A DNA stretch of 25,161 bases from an uncultured Oscillospiraceae bacterium (GTDB lineage Bacteria; Bacillota; Clostridia; Oscillospirales; Acutalibacteraceae): positions 1 to 25,161 of the forward strand of contig UQNI01000022.1 of assembly GCA_900542375.1 (NCBI GenBank). Reading direction: 5' to 3'. Both the position numbers and the translations under genes were made by a program. This document shows, one piece after another, positions 16,096 to 22,613 of the stretch (position 1 is the first letter of the stretch; each line of letters starts with the position of its first letter). The notes under the pieces were generated by a model, which worked only from the letters and a program-made list of their open reading frames with translations, was not told the DNA's origin and did no database searches.

Positions 16096-16596
16096 CTACA
16101 CATCCTCTCTGATATAACGTTTGATGATTTCGCGCACACTGTCGGGAGTGAGGTCACCATAAGTTTTATCATTAATCATAATTGCCGGTGAAACATCACA
16201 GATACCTAAGCAAGGACAATATTCCAAAGTAAAACGTCCATCTTCGGTGGTCTCTCCCATTTTAATGTTCAGCTGGTCTTCCAAAGCCAAAACAATTTCT
16301 TGTGCGCCGCGTACATGACATGGAGCGCTTTTGCACATTCTTACAATATATTTGCCATGCGGTTTTACGGACAGCATAGCATAAAATGTAATAAAACCGT
16401 ATACATGAGTTTGAGCAATACCCATTTCACGTGCAATTACCGCAGCAACTGCCTCAGAAAGTGCAGGAACTACTTTTTGCACTTCGATTACGACATTCAT
16501 TAACATTTCAGGCCTGTTTTTGTAAGGTGCAGCGATTCTTGCAACTTCTACTAACTGAGCAGCAGGCGTAGTTAATTCGTAGCGATTTTCTACCAT
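16096..16596 (-). CDS. hydC: [2Fe-2S] hydrogenase subunit HydC (NuoE-like)
   Basis: This 166-aa thioredoxin-fold protein binds one [2Fe-2S] cluster. It has C88 and C93 in CKSAPCHVRGA and C129 and C133 in CLGIC, plus an extra C127. The N-terminal helical part (about 1-75, with HVYGFITFY at 64-72) is typical of NuoE/HndA. It passes electrons within the HydABC complex. The ATG follows AAGGAGG and it is the first gene of the hydC-hydB-hydA operon, with a promoter at 16730-16757. Confidence 0.95.
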   Translation of the reverse strand: MVENRYELTTPAAQLVEVARIAAPYKNRPEMLMNVVIEVQKVVPALSEAVAAVIAREMGIAQTHVYGFITFYAMLSVKPHGKYIVRMCKSAPCHVRGAQEIVLALEDQLNIKMGETTEDGRFTLEYCPCLGICDVSPAIMINDKTYGDLTPDSVREIIKRYIREDV

Positions 16597-16729
16597 AATT
16601 CATTCCTCCTTAAAAGCGTTTCATTCCGGATAAAAGCATGTAAAATTTGTTTTATCAATCGACAAATCACTTTGACACATTTTTAACAGAATTAACTAAG
16701 TACCATATACTTTTTTGTACAATAATTAT

Positions 16730-16757
16730 ATTATATTCTTTAGTAGGAATAAGTCAA
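16730..16757 (-). promoter_or_regulatory. Promoter of hydC-hydB-hydA
   Basis: On the minus strand TTGACT (16752-16757) and TATAAT (16730-16735) are separated by 16 bp. It is the best sigma-A site upstream of hydC. Confidence 0.6.
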
Positions 16758-16836
16758 CAAGTCCACATATTTTTCTACTTATATCCTAATTCATAGTATG
16801 AATTTATGACGTTCTTTACAAAAAATCACTATATTT

Positions 16837-16854
16837 TTGTTATTTTTTTAACAA
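16837..16854. promoter_or_regulatory. Rex-like 18-bp palindrome
   Basis: The bases read TTGTTAT-TTTT-TTAACAA, one change from the clostridial Rex box TTGTTAA-N4-TTAACAA. Rex senses the NADH/NAD ratio, which would suit an NADH-linked hydrogenase. The site is about 80 bp upstream of the -35 box and AT-rich, so chance is possible. Confidence 0.4.
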
Positions 16855-16893
16855 TTTGAATTGATTATAAGCAAAATATACGTAAAAATAAAA

Positions 16894-16934
16894 AAGAACA
16901 CCAATATTTGGATATACCAAATGTTGGTGTTCTT
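16894..16934 (-). terminator. Terminator of the yqeG-efp-CD1247 gene block
   Basis: An 18-bp stem (16894-16911 with 16917-16934, one G-U pair) with a 5-nt loop, T-run on the minus strand, 25 bp after the stop of the Cys-rich gene. Confidence 0.88.
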
Positions 16935-16958
16935 ACAAGATAATCAATAAAAATGGAA

Positions 16959-17453
16959 TTAGTGATTACCGCAGCCACAACCGGAACCGGATTTCTCTTC
17001 TTTATGAGAGCCACCGCAGCAATCATCATGACAATCGCAGTCGTCTCCACAACCGTAGTCGTCCAATACATCATTAATATCAAACTCCAGACATTCACCA
17101 CAGTTTGGGCAATCAATTTGGCCTTCTTCGATAATGTCTTCAGATAGGCAAATTGTTTCTTGACAGTTTGGACAAGTTACCTCGTAATAAAACTCATCAT
17201 CGTCATCTTCGCAGTCTTCACAGCATTTATCTTCTTCGTAAAAGTCATCTTCCAAAGTGCATAAATCTTCATCTACAGCATCCAATTGGTCAGCCATATC
17301 TTCGTATGCCTCTTCCAAATCAGAAATGGACAGTGCCATATCCTCCAATAAGGTCAACATAGCATCTAACACTTTTACTTCTTTTTTATCTGTGTCCAGT
17401 TCTAAACCTTCTGCTAAACCACGAATATATGCAACTCTTTCTAAATTTGTCAT
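16959..17453 (-). CDS. CD1247-type protein with zinc ribbon and Cys-rich tail
   Basis: The start is the ATG at 17453 (164 aa), 8 nt after AAAGGAGGG; a GTG 9 bp upstream is too close to that site. The N-terminal part (about 1-70) is an acidic helical domain opening with NLERVAYIRGLAEGL, like the domain named after Clostridioides difficile CD1247. A zinc-ribbon pair follows (C94/C97 and C115/C118). The tail is rich in Cys, Asp, His and Gly (C135, C139, C141, C145, C146, C159, C161) and could bind metal. It is placed after efp, as I recall for other Clostridia. Function unknown. Confidence 0.8.
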   Translation of the reverse strand: MTNLERVAYIRGLAEGLELDTDKKEVKVLDAMLTLLEDMALSISDLEEAYEDMADQLDAVDEDLCTLEDDFYEEDKCCEDCEDDDDEFYYEVTCPNCQETICLSEDIIEEGQIDCPNCGECLEFDINDVLDDYGCGDDCDCHDDCCGGSHKEEKSGSGCGCGNH

Positions 17454-17522
17454 AATAAACACCCTCCTTTTACTTGGTGAAAGCTTTCATTTTGTTAGCA
17501 AATAAAAACGATATCTTATGAA

Positions 17523-18080
17523 TTAAGCACGTTCCATATATTCGCCTGTTCTTGTATCAATACGGATTGCTTCGCCTTCATTGATGAAAATTGGAACTTT
17601 TACTTCAGCGCCTGTTTCCAATTTAGCCGGTTTTGTAACGTTTGTAGCAGTATCGCCTTTTACACCCGGTTCTGTTTCAGTAACTGTAAGTACCACAAAG
17701 TTTGGTGGCTCAACGCCAAATACATTACCTTTATAAGACAGAACTTTACATTCCATATTCTCTGTTACAAACTTGAAGTTGTCACCAAGAATATTTGCAT
17801 TAATCGGAATTTGTTCATAAGTTTCGTTATCCATGAAGTAGTATAAATCGCCATCGTTGTATAGGTACTGCATGTCCTTACGCTCAATAAAAGCAGTTGG
17901 ATATTTATCATTTGGGTTAAATGTTTTTTCTGTCACAGCACCTGAAATGACATTTCTGATTTTGGTGCGCACAAACGCAGCACCTTTACCCGGTTTTACA
18001 TGTTGGAACTCAATAATTGCATATACGTTACCCTCCATCTCAAAAGTAACGCCGTTTCTAAAATCACCTGCAGATATCAT
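17523..18080 (-). CDS. efp: Translation elongation factor P
   Basis: The start is the ATG at 18080, giving the standard 185 aa; it lies 7 nt after GGAGG, while the longer in-frame extension has no ribosome site. EF-P relieves ribosomes stalled at proline runs. The N-terminal KOW-like domain carries the loop HVKPGKGAAF with K32, the position modified in many EF-Ps, then come the two OB-fold domains ending in RIDTRTGEYMERA. None of the known lysine-modification enzymes lies beside it. It is in the yqeG-aroQ-peptidase-efp run on the minus strand. Confidence 0.98.
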   Translation of the reverse strand: MISAGDFRNGVTFEMEGNVYAIIEFQHVKPGKGAAFVRTKIRNVISGAVTEKTFNPNDKYPTAFIERKDMQYLYNDGDLYYFMDNETYEQIPINANILGDNFKFVTENMECKVLSYKGNVFGVEPPNFVVLTVTETEPGVKGDTATNVTKPAKLETGAEVKVPIFINEGEAIRIDTRTGEYMERA

Positions 18081-18159
18081 ACTATATCCTCCAATTATAT
18101 TTCTACCATAACAGTTTATATTATTTTGCAAAATATTTCAAGATATATCCGTGAATAAA

Positions 18160-19245
18160 TCAAAGTATCAGCAGTTCTTTTGAAGAACCTGTCAAATTTT
18201 CACATCCGTTTTCTTGAATCAAGACCATATCCTCTATTCTAACGCCGAATTTGCCTTCCAAATAAATTCCCGGCTCTACCGTAATGACCATTCCCGGCTT
18301 TGTAATTACTTGACATGCCGGAGCGAAATAAGGCCATTCGTGAATTTCCAACCCAACCGCATGTCCTGTTGTATGTCCAAATGTTCCTGCATAGTTTACA
18401 TCAATAATATCCCTAGCAGCTTTATCTACCAGATTACAAGGAATGCCGGATGTAGCAGTTTGAATTGCTGCAAGCTGTGCCTGCAAAACGGTTTGGTAGA
18501 CTTGTTTTTGTGCTTCACTTACGGTGCCATATGCTACGGTTCTTGTCATATCGGAATGATATCCATTGACCACGGCACCAAAATCCATAGTGATAAAATC
18601 ACCTTTTTGAATTTTCTTATCAGAAGGAACACCATGGCACATAGAACCATTTGTCCCCGAAACCACAATGGTATCAAATGCAATTTTTTCTGCACCTTGT
18701 TTTCTCATAAAGAACTCCAGTTCCAATGCAATTTCTCGCTCTGATTTATTGGAATCAATATAATCCAAAATATGGGTAAATGCTGCATCTGTAATAGATT
18801 GAGCCGCTTTGATATTCTCAATCTCTTTTTCTGTTTTTACAGCACGCATTTCTTTTAACAAAGTATCTAAAGTGGTATCTTTGACAGGTACTGCATTCCA
18901 TTGTTTACAGACAGTTTCGTAAATGTCTGCTTGTGCCAATGTCAAATGTTCATGCTCCAGCAGTACACCGCGTATATCGTGACGGCGAAGAATTTCTTCA
19001 ATGCTTTTGGCTAATTTTTGATATACCACAACTTTACAGTCTTTGACCTGCATACGTGCAGCTTCCCCATAACGGAAATCTGTAAGCAAATAAGCAATTT
19101 CTCTTGTCACAACCACTACACGGGCAGATGCATGAAACCCACTAATATAACGGCAGTTTTCTTCTGAAGTAATAATTGCGGCATCAATGGGTACACCATT
19201 TATTTCCTCGGGCATAGTTTGCGCTAATATTTCCCAATTCATCAT
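18160..19245 (-). CDS. M24-family Xaa-Pro peptidase (aminopeptidase P type)
   Basis: The start is one of two adjacent ATGs (19245 or 19242) 5-8 nt after GGGAGG (361 aa); the longer frame reaches into aroQ and is rejected. The N-terminal creatinase-like domain (about 1-130) precedes the pita-bread catalytic domain. The five metal ligands are visible: D221 in MDFGA, D232 in SDMTRT, H295 in TTGHAVG, E324 in VEPG and E338 in RIED. It should cleave X-Pro bonds at peptide N-termini or in dipeptides. It is located between aroQ and efp, an arrangement common in Firmicutes. PepP and PepQ cannot be told apart here. Confidence 0.93.
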   Translation of the reverse strand: MMNWEILAQTMPEEINGVPIDAAIITSEENCRYISGFHASARVVVVTREIAYLLTDFRYGEAARMQVKDCKVVVYQKLAKSIEEILRRHDIRGVLLEHEHLTLAQADIYETVCKQWNAVPVKDTTLDTLLKEMRAVKTEKEIENIKAAQSITDAAFTHILDYIDSNKSEREIALELEFFMRKQGAEKIAFDTIVVSGTNGSMCHGVPSDKKIQKGDFITMDFGAVVNGYHSDMTRTVAYGTVSEAQKQVYQTVLQAQLAAIQTATSGIPCNLVDKAARDIIDVNYAGTFGHTTGHAVGLEIHEWPYFAPACQVITKPGMVITVEPGIYLEGKFGVRIEDMVLIQENGCENLTGSSKELLIL

Positions 19246-19265
19246 AATAACCTCCCTGTGAGATT

Positions 19266-19697
19266 TTATTTCATTCTTGCCAGAGCTTCCAATGCCAACA
19301 AATAGCTTTCTGCTCCCAGACCACCGATTTGTCCCGCACATACAGGGGCAATAACAGATTTGTTACGGAAATCTTCCAAAGCAAATAGATTTTCCATATG
19401 CGCTTCAATAAAAGGAATACGCACACATTGAATGGCGTCCCGAATGGCATAACTGTAGTGGGTAAATGCTCCAATATCAATGACAACTCCGTCGTACAGC
19501 TCGGCGGAACGATGGATATTATCAATCAATTCGCCTTCCCAATTTGATTGCACAATATCACAACATATGTTTAGTTCACTTGCATGCGCCTTCATATGCA
19601 AAACCAGTGAATCATATGTTTCTGCGCCAACCGTGTCTTTTTCTACTTCTCTTAAAATGTTAGGACCAAACAAAACTAAAACTCTCTTTTTGGCCAT
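19266..19697 (-). CDS. aroQ: Type II 3-dehydroquinate dehydratase family, degenerate active site
   Basis: The start is the ATG at 19697 (143 aa), 8 nt after AGGAAG and 5 bp after the yqeG stop. The fold is clearly AroQ: GPN (11-13), QSNWEGELID (50-59), GAFTH (76-80), EAH (98-100) and GLGAESYLLALEAL at the end. AroQ normally dehydrates 3-dehydroquinate in the shikimate pathway. Aligned by eye with the Mycobacterium enzyme, the lid is two residues short and its catalytic Tyr is Val (V23), the lid Arg is lost, N75 is D74, S103 is E102 and R108 is L107. N12, H81, H101 and R112 equivalents remain. It may be a pseudoenzyme or have another substrate. Confidence 0.85.
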   Translation of the reverse strand: MAKKRVLVLFGPNILREVEKDTVGAETYDSLVLHMKAHASELNICCDIVQSNWEGELIDNIHRSAELYDGVVIDIGAFTHYSYAIRDAIQCVRIPFIEAHMENLFALEDFRNKSVIAPVCAGQIGGLGAESYLLALEALARMK

Positions 19698-19702
19698 ATG
19701 TT

Positions 19703-20257
19703 TCACTTCCTATCATCTCTGTGATGCTGATGCATTTTATGGTCTGACTTTGTATATTGGTAAATGCCTTTTCGATGAATGCGTCTGCGTATGGGAGATT
19801 CTATTTTACGGCGTACTCGGAATGTAAAAGAATGTTCCATATCTTTTGGCGTTAATAAAATAGATTTCATACCTGCCGCATTTGCGCCCAGTACATCGGT
19901 AAAAATTTGGTCACCTACTACCACAATTTCTTTTGGCGGTAAATGCAAATAGTGCATTGCTTGTTTATAGCCTTTGGGAAGCGGTTTAAATGCACGATAT
20001 AAATAAGGCAAATCATATTTGGCTGCAAATTCGGATACACGTTTTTTAAAATTGTTGGAAACAATAATTACTTTAATACCGGCCGCACGCATTTCATGAG
20101 TCCATTCGATACTACCTTCAAACGGAATTGGGCATCCATGTCTGGATAACGTATTGTCAACATCTAAAATCATGCCTTTTACTTTCATAACATGAAGCAT
20201 TTCCGGTGTAATATCCGTAACATGCTTCACTGCCAGTGTAGGGAGTAATACTGCCAT
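19703..20257 (-). CDS. yqeG: YqeG-family HAD phosphatase
   Basis: The start is the ATG at 20257 (184 aa), 7 nt after GGAGG; the longer frame runs back into the rpsU terminator and is rejected. HAD motifs: DVDNT with nucleophile D32 and D34, VSNN (66-69), K91 in KPLPKG, and GDQIFTD with D116 and D121. The basic tail (RVRRKIESPIRRRIHRKG) is longer than the catalytic core needs. The family is a class IIIA HAD, near the PGP phosphatase group; YqeG substrates are not firmly known. First gene of the block running through aroQ, peptidase and efp, with no clear promoter of its own, so some read-through from rpsU is possible. Confidence 0.93.
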   Translation of the reverse strand: MAVLLPTLAVKHVTDITPEMLHVMKVKGMILDVDNTLSRHGCPIPFEGSIEWTHEMRAAGIKVIIVSNNFKKRVSEFAAKYDLPYLYRAFKPLPKGYKQAMHYLHLPPKEIVVVGDQIFTDVLGANAAGMKSILLTPKDMEHSFTFRVRRKIESPIRRRIHRKGIYQYTKSDHKMHQHHRDDRK

Positions 20258-20293
20258 TGTCGAACCTCCGTTTAAAATGCTGTAAATAGTCAA

Positions 20294-20319
20294 AAAAGCG
20301 GGCATAGTTGCCCGCTTTT
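20294..20319 (-). terminator. Terminator between rpsU and yqeG
   Basis: An 11-bp GC-rich stem (20294-20304 with 20309-20319) with a 4-nt loop and a six-T run on the minus strand. It ends rpsU transcription; yqeG has no visible promoter after it, so partial read-through may feed the block below. Confidence 0.88.
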
Positions 20320-20337
20320 CCATTTTCATTCATTTGT

Positions 20338-20514
20338 TTACTTAAATTTACGTTTGCGAGCAGCCTCGGATTTCTTTTTACGCTTTACAGAAGGCTTTTC
20401 ATAAGCTTCTCTTTTGCGAACCTCAGCAATAACGCCAGCTCTTGCACATTGCTTTTTAAATCTTCTAAGAGCACTGTCCAAAGACTCGTTATCTTTGATT
20501 CTGATTTCAGCCAT
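20338..20514 (-). CDS. rpsU: Small ribosomal subunit protein bS21
   Basis: A 58-aa, strongly basic protein that reads MAEIRIKDNESLDSALRRFK and ends in SEAARKRKFK, typical of bS21, which binds the 30S platform near the anti-Shine-Dalgarno end of 16S rRNA. The ATG follows GGGAGGG with a long 10-nt spacer. It has its own consensus promoter (20576-20604) and terminator (20294-20319). Confidence 0.97.
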   Translation of the reverse strand: MAEIRIKDNESLDSALRRFKKQCARAGVIAEVRKREAYEKPSVKRKKKSEAARKRKFK

Positions 20515-20575
20515 TTATCGTTTCCCTCCCATCCGCCACCAGGCAGGGGTAATTAGTATTCAATAACACAAAAAT

Positions 20576-20604
20576 ATTATACAGAGAACCGTAACATATG
20601 TCAA
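20576..20604 (-). promoter_or_regulatory. Perfect consensus promoter of rpsU
   Basis: On the minus strand TTGACA (20599-20604) and TATAAT (20576-20581) are separated by exactly 17 bp. It is the best promoter in the window and fits strong expression of a ribosomal protein gene. Confidence 0.92.
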
Positions 20605-20669
20605 GCATTAACTGATAAATCTTTTCTAAAAGACGACATATTTTACATAAAATTTATTTCAAAAAGGCA

Positions 20670-20698
20670 TTGACTTCAAATAAAAAAAATGGTAACAT
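20670..20698 (+). promoter_or_regulatory. Probable promoter of tRNA-Trp
   Basis: TTGACT (20670-20675) and TAACAT (20693-20698) are 17 bp apart, about 40 bp before the tRNA. A TTGACA at 20720 is too close to the tRNA to be its -35 box. Confidence 0.6.
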
Positions 20699-20737
20699 AA
20701 TACACGCGTCATATAATCTTTGACAATTGAATCATAT

Positions 20738-20813
20738 AGGGGTATAGCTCAGTTGGTAGAGCAGTGGTCTCCAAAACCACGTGCCGAGGGTTCAAGTCCT
20801 TCTGCCCCTGCCA
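20738..20813 (+). tRNA. tRNA-Trp (anticodon CCA)
   Basis: A 76-nt cloverleaf: acceptor AGGGGTA with TGCCCCT (one G-U), D arm with AGCTCAGTTGGTAGAGC, anticodon loop CTCCAAA giving CCA, T loop TTCAAGT, discriminator G and encoded CCA at 20811-20813. A terminator follows at 20822. Confidence 0.97.
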
Positions 20814-20821
20814 AAAAAATT

Positions 20822-20853
20822 CAGACCTGTATTTCATATACAGGTCTGTTTTG
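20822..20853 (+). terminator. Terminator of tRNA-Trp
   Basis: A perfect 11-bp stem (20822-20832 with 20838-20848), 5-nt loop, then TTTTG. It starts 8 bp after the tRNA CCA end. Confidence 0.88.
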
Positions 20854-21017
20854 TTATTCTATAATACCAAAATTGAATTCGAATGAAAATTTCAAAAGCT
20901 AGTAACCTTTACTATTGAATTTCTCATCCTATTTATATGTTAAACAAAATACAATGCTTATATACGATTGAAAATTCTTTATGAATTTATAACTCCTGCA
21001 ATGCTCTTGATATAAGG

Positions 21018-21395
21018 TTAGTTCTTATTTCCTTTTAGGAATTCAATTGCATAATTGCAACATTTCTCCCAGTCTTTTTTGGATAAACGCTTAAAAATTG
21101 ACTGTAGATCAAAAGCATATATACCTACATAATAATCAAAATAAATTTTTATAAATTGAAAGCCTTCATCAAAACCAATCAAATTTCTCTCCCCAAATGT
21201 CTTTTTAAAACATTTCTCAAATTCAATGCTCATCGCAGGATCGGCAGATCTAGAATCTACGAAAACAAAAGGATCCATTGCGCTCAAAAATACTTCGAAT
21301 AGTCCACCTTTAAACTCTTCTTCATATTGATCATAAAATCTATCTAATAGAAAAAATACTGCATAATATAACTGTTCTTCATTTAACTTATTCAT
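21018..21395 (-). CDS. Probable immunity protein for the upstream toxin-like gene
   Basis: This 125-aa acidic, mostly helical protein has no signal or membrane segment. It starts with an ATG that overlaps the stop codon of the DUF4417 gene (ATGA), with GGGGGT just upstream, so translation is coupled. Small size, acidity, strict coupling to a toxin-like gene, and a SADPA motif (about residues 50-54) in the middle resemble immunity proteins of polymorphic toxin systems. I cannot name the family. If the call is right, it would bind and block the C-terminal domain of the neighbour. It could instead be an unrelated helper protein. Confidence 0.7.
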   Translation of the reverse strand: MNKLNEEQLYYAVFFLLDRFYDQYEEEFKGGLFEVFLSAMDPFVFVDSRSADPAMSIEFEKCFKKTFGERNLIGFDEGFQFIKIYFDYYVGIYAFDLQSIFKRLSKKDWEKCCNYAIEFLKGNKN

Positions 21396-22441
21396 TCTTC
21401 ATACCCCCATGTTAAATAAGATTTTTTTGGATTATTTTTCAAACCTGTAGTTTCATTAAAATCTTTTGGCTTGTCATTTACACCACCATTTATTATGGTG
21501 TGGTCACGAACTTCTGCCCATACTTGTGTGCCATCTGAACGGGTCTGCGCATACCAAGCATGTCCTCTGCTATCAGTTCCTACATAATTTTGCGGGTCAT
21601 TTGCTACGCTTTCTATCAACTCCCGATTTGCAGGAGTATCCGGAAGATGTCCTTTATCATTCCTAAGTATATGCATTAATTGAGACCTATTGGAATGTAG
21701 CTTGTTTGTTCTTTCACCTCCGGCTCTTCCCATACCTTTTTCAGCCAGCACATAACCATATCGTTTAATCACTATACTATGATTCTGCGGTAAAGCTTCT
21801 TCACCACAAATGCATGCCGCCCACTTGGATAAATGATTGGTTTCTTCATAGTCTACTGTAACAATATTTCCTTCCATCTCTTGAAACGGTTCACCATAAC
21901 AAATGATACGCTCAGGTTGGAGACGTTTTAACATTTCTTCATAACCTTGCATGAATAACGTTTTTTCTTTACGTACTCCTACTGTTGAGACTGCTACAAA
22001 AGAACCAGCTTCTACACCATCAAAGCAAAACCAAAAGCTTTGCGGTTCTCCCCAACACATTGTGGGAATTACAGTAATTCCGTTTGATTGCAAATAAGCT
22101 CCCACCCATCGATTACGAAAGGTATTATATATTTGCAATGTAATTGGCATTTCCGTATATAAACTATATTGAGGTGTCAATACTGCTTTATACTGCTTTA
22201 ACTTTTCCAATCTTGGTTCAGGATGATTCCATAAAACCTCAAATTTATAATCATCTAAAAAGAAATGGACAACAGAATCTTTATTCTCACGCTCATCTGA
22301 TTTAATATGATCATATCCAATGAATCTTAATTGTTCAAGGCTTATATGTTGTTTTTTCACAATAGGAATTTGAAATGTTCCTTCTCCCTCAAATTGGTTC
22401 CTCAAAAAGAGGGGATTATTTCTAAATGCTTCACTGGTCAA
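21392..22441 (-). CDS. DUF4417 protein with toxin-like C-terminal domain
   Basis: I place the start at TTG 22441 (349 aa), 7 nt after AAGGAG; a TTG at 22519 has no ribosome site. The N-terminal domain (about 10-200) matches DUF4417: HFFLDDYKFE (59-68), VLTPQYSLYTEMP (87-99), RNRWVGAYLQSNGI (109-122), FCFDGVE (138-144), GYEEMLKRLQPERIICYGEPF (166-186). A linker with KGMGRAGGE (235-243) leads to a separate C-terminal domain (about 245-349) with HILRNDKGHLPDTPANREL (257-275) and a strand-rich part (HAWYAQ, QVWAEVRDHTIINGGVN, 294-322). This part looks like a polymorphic-toxin tip, perhaps a BECR-fold RNase; that is inference. No secretion signal is seen. It overlaps the probable immunity gene. 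Confidence 0.75.
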   Translation of the reverse strand: MTSEAFRNNPLFLRNQFEGEGTFQIPIVKKQHISLEQLRFIGYDHIKSDERENKDSVVHFFLDDYKFEVLWNHPEPRLEKLKQYKAVLTPQYSLYTEMPITLQIYNTFRNRWVGAYLQSNGITVIPTMCWGEPQSFWFCFDGVEAGSFVAVSTVGVRKEKTLFMQGYEEMLKRLQPERIICYGEPFQEMEGNIVTVDYEETNHLSKWAACICGEEALPQNHSIVIKRYGYVLAEKGMGRAGGERTNKLHSNRSQLMHILRNDKGHLPDTPANRELIESVANDPQNYVGTDSRGHAWYAQTRSDGTQVWAEVRDHTIINGGVNDKPKDFNETTGLKNNPKKSYLTWGYEE

Positions 22442-22579
22442 AAAATCACTCCTTATATTGACTTGAGAGAACAATCTCTCTACTATACCGTAAAAAAAAC
22501 AGTGATTTTTCGCCTGCAAAGGGAAACTTTATAAAATATTGTTATATAAAATTAAATTTATCTGTTTTTATATCGTAAA

Positions 22580-22605
22580 AATCCGACTGTCAAAACAGTC
22601 GGATT
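22580..22605 (-). terminator. Terminator of the MATE gene
   Basis: An 11-bp stem (22580-22590 with 22595-22605), 4-nt loop, short T-run on the minus strand, 9 bp after the MATE stop. It separates MATE from the toxin-like gene downstream on the same strand. Confidence 0.85.
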
Positions 22606-22613
22606 CCTTATTT

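Larger units (their letters stand above)
16597..16893. other. Upstream region of the hydrogenase operon
   Basis: No gene seen. It holds the hyd promoter (16730-16757) and a Rex-like palindrome (16837-16854). A weaker half-matching site is at 16672-16689. The leader between promoter and hydC is about 125 nt. Confidence 0.55.

Noticed and set aside
20720..20902. Short plus-strand open frame covering tRNA-Trp
   Set aside because: It reads through the tRNA gene and its terminator; this is the familiar false protein made by translating a tRNA.
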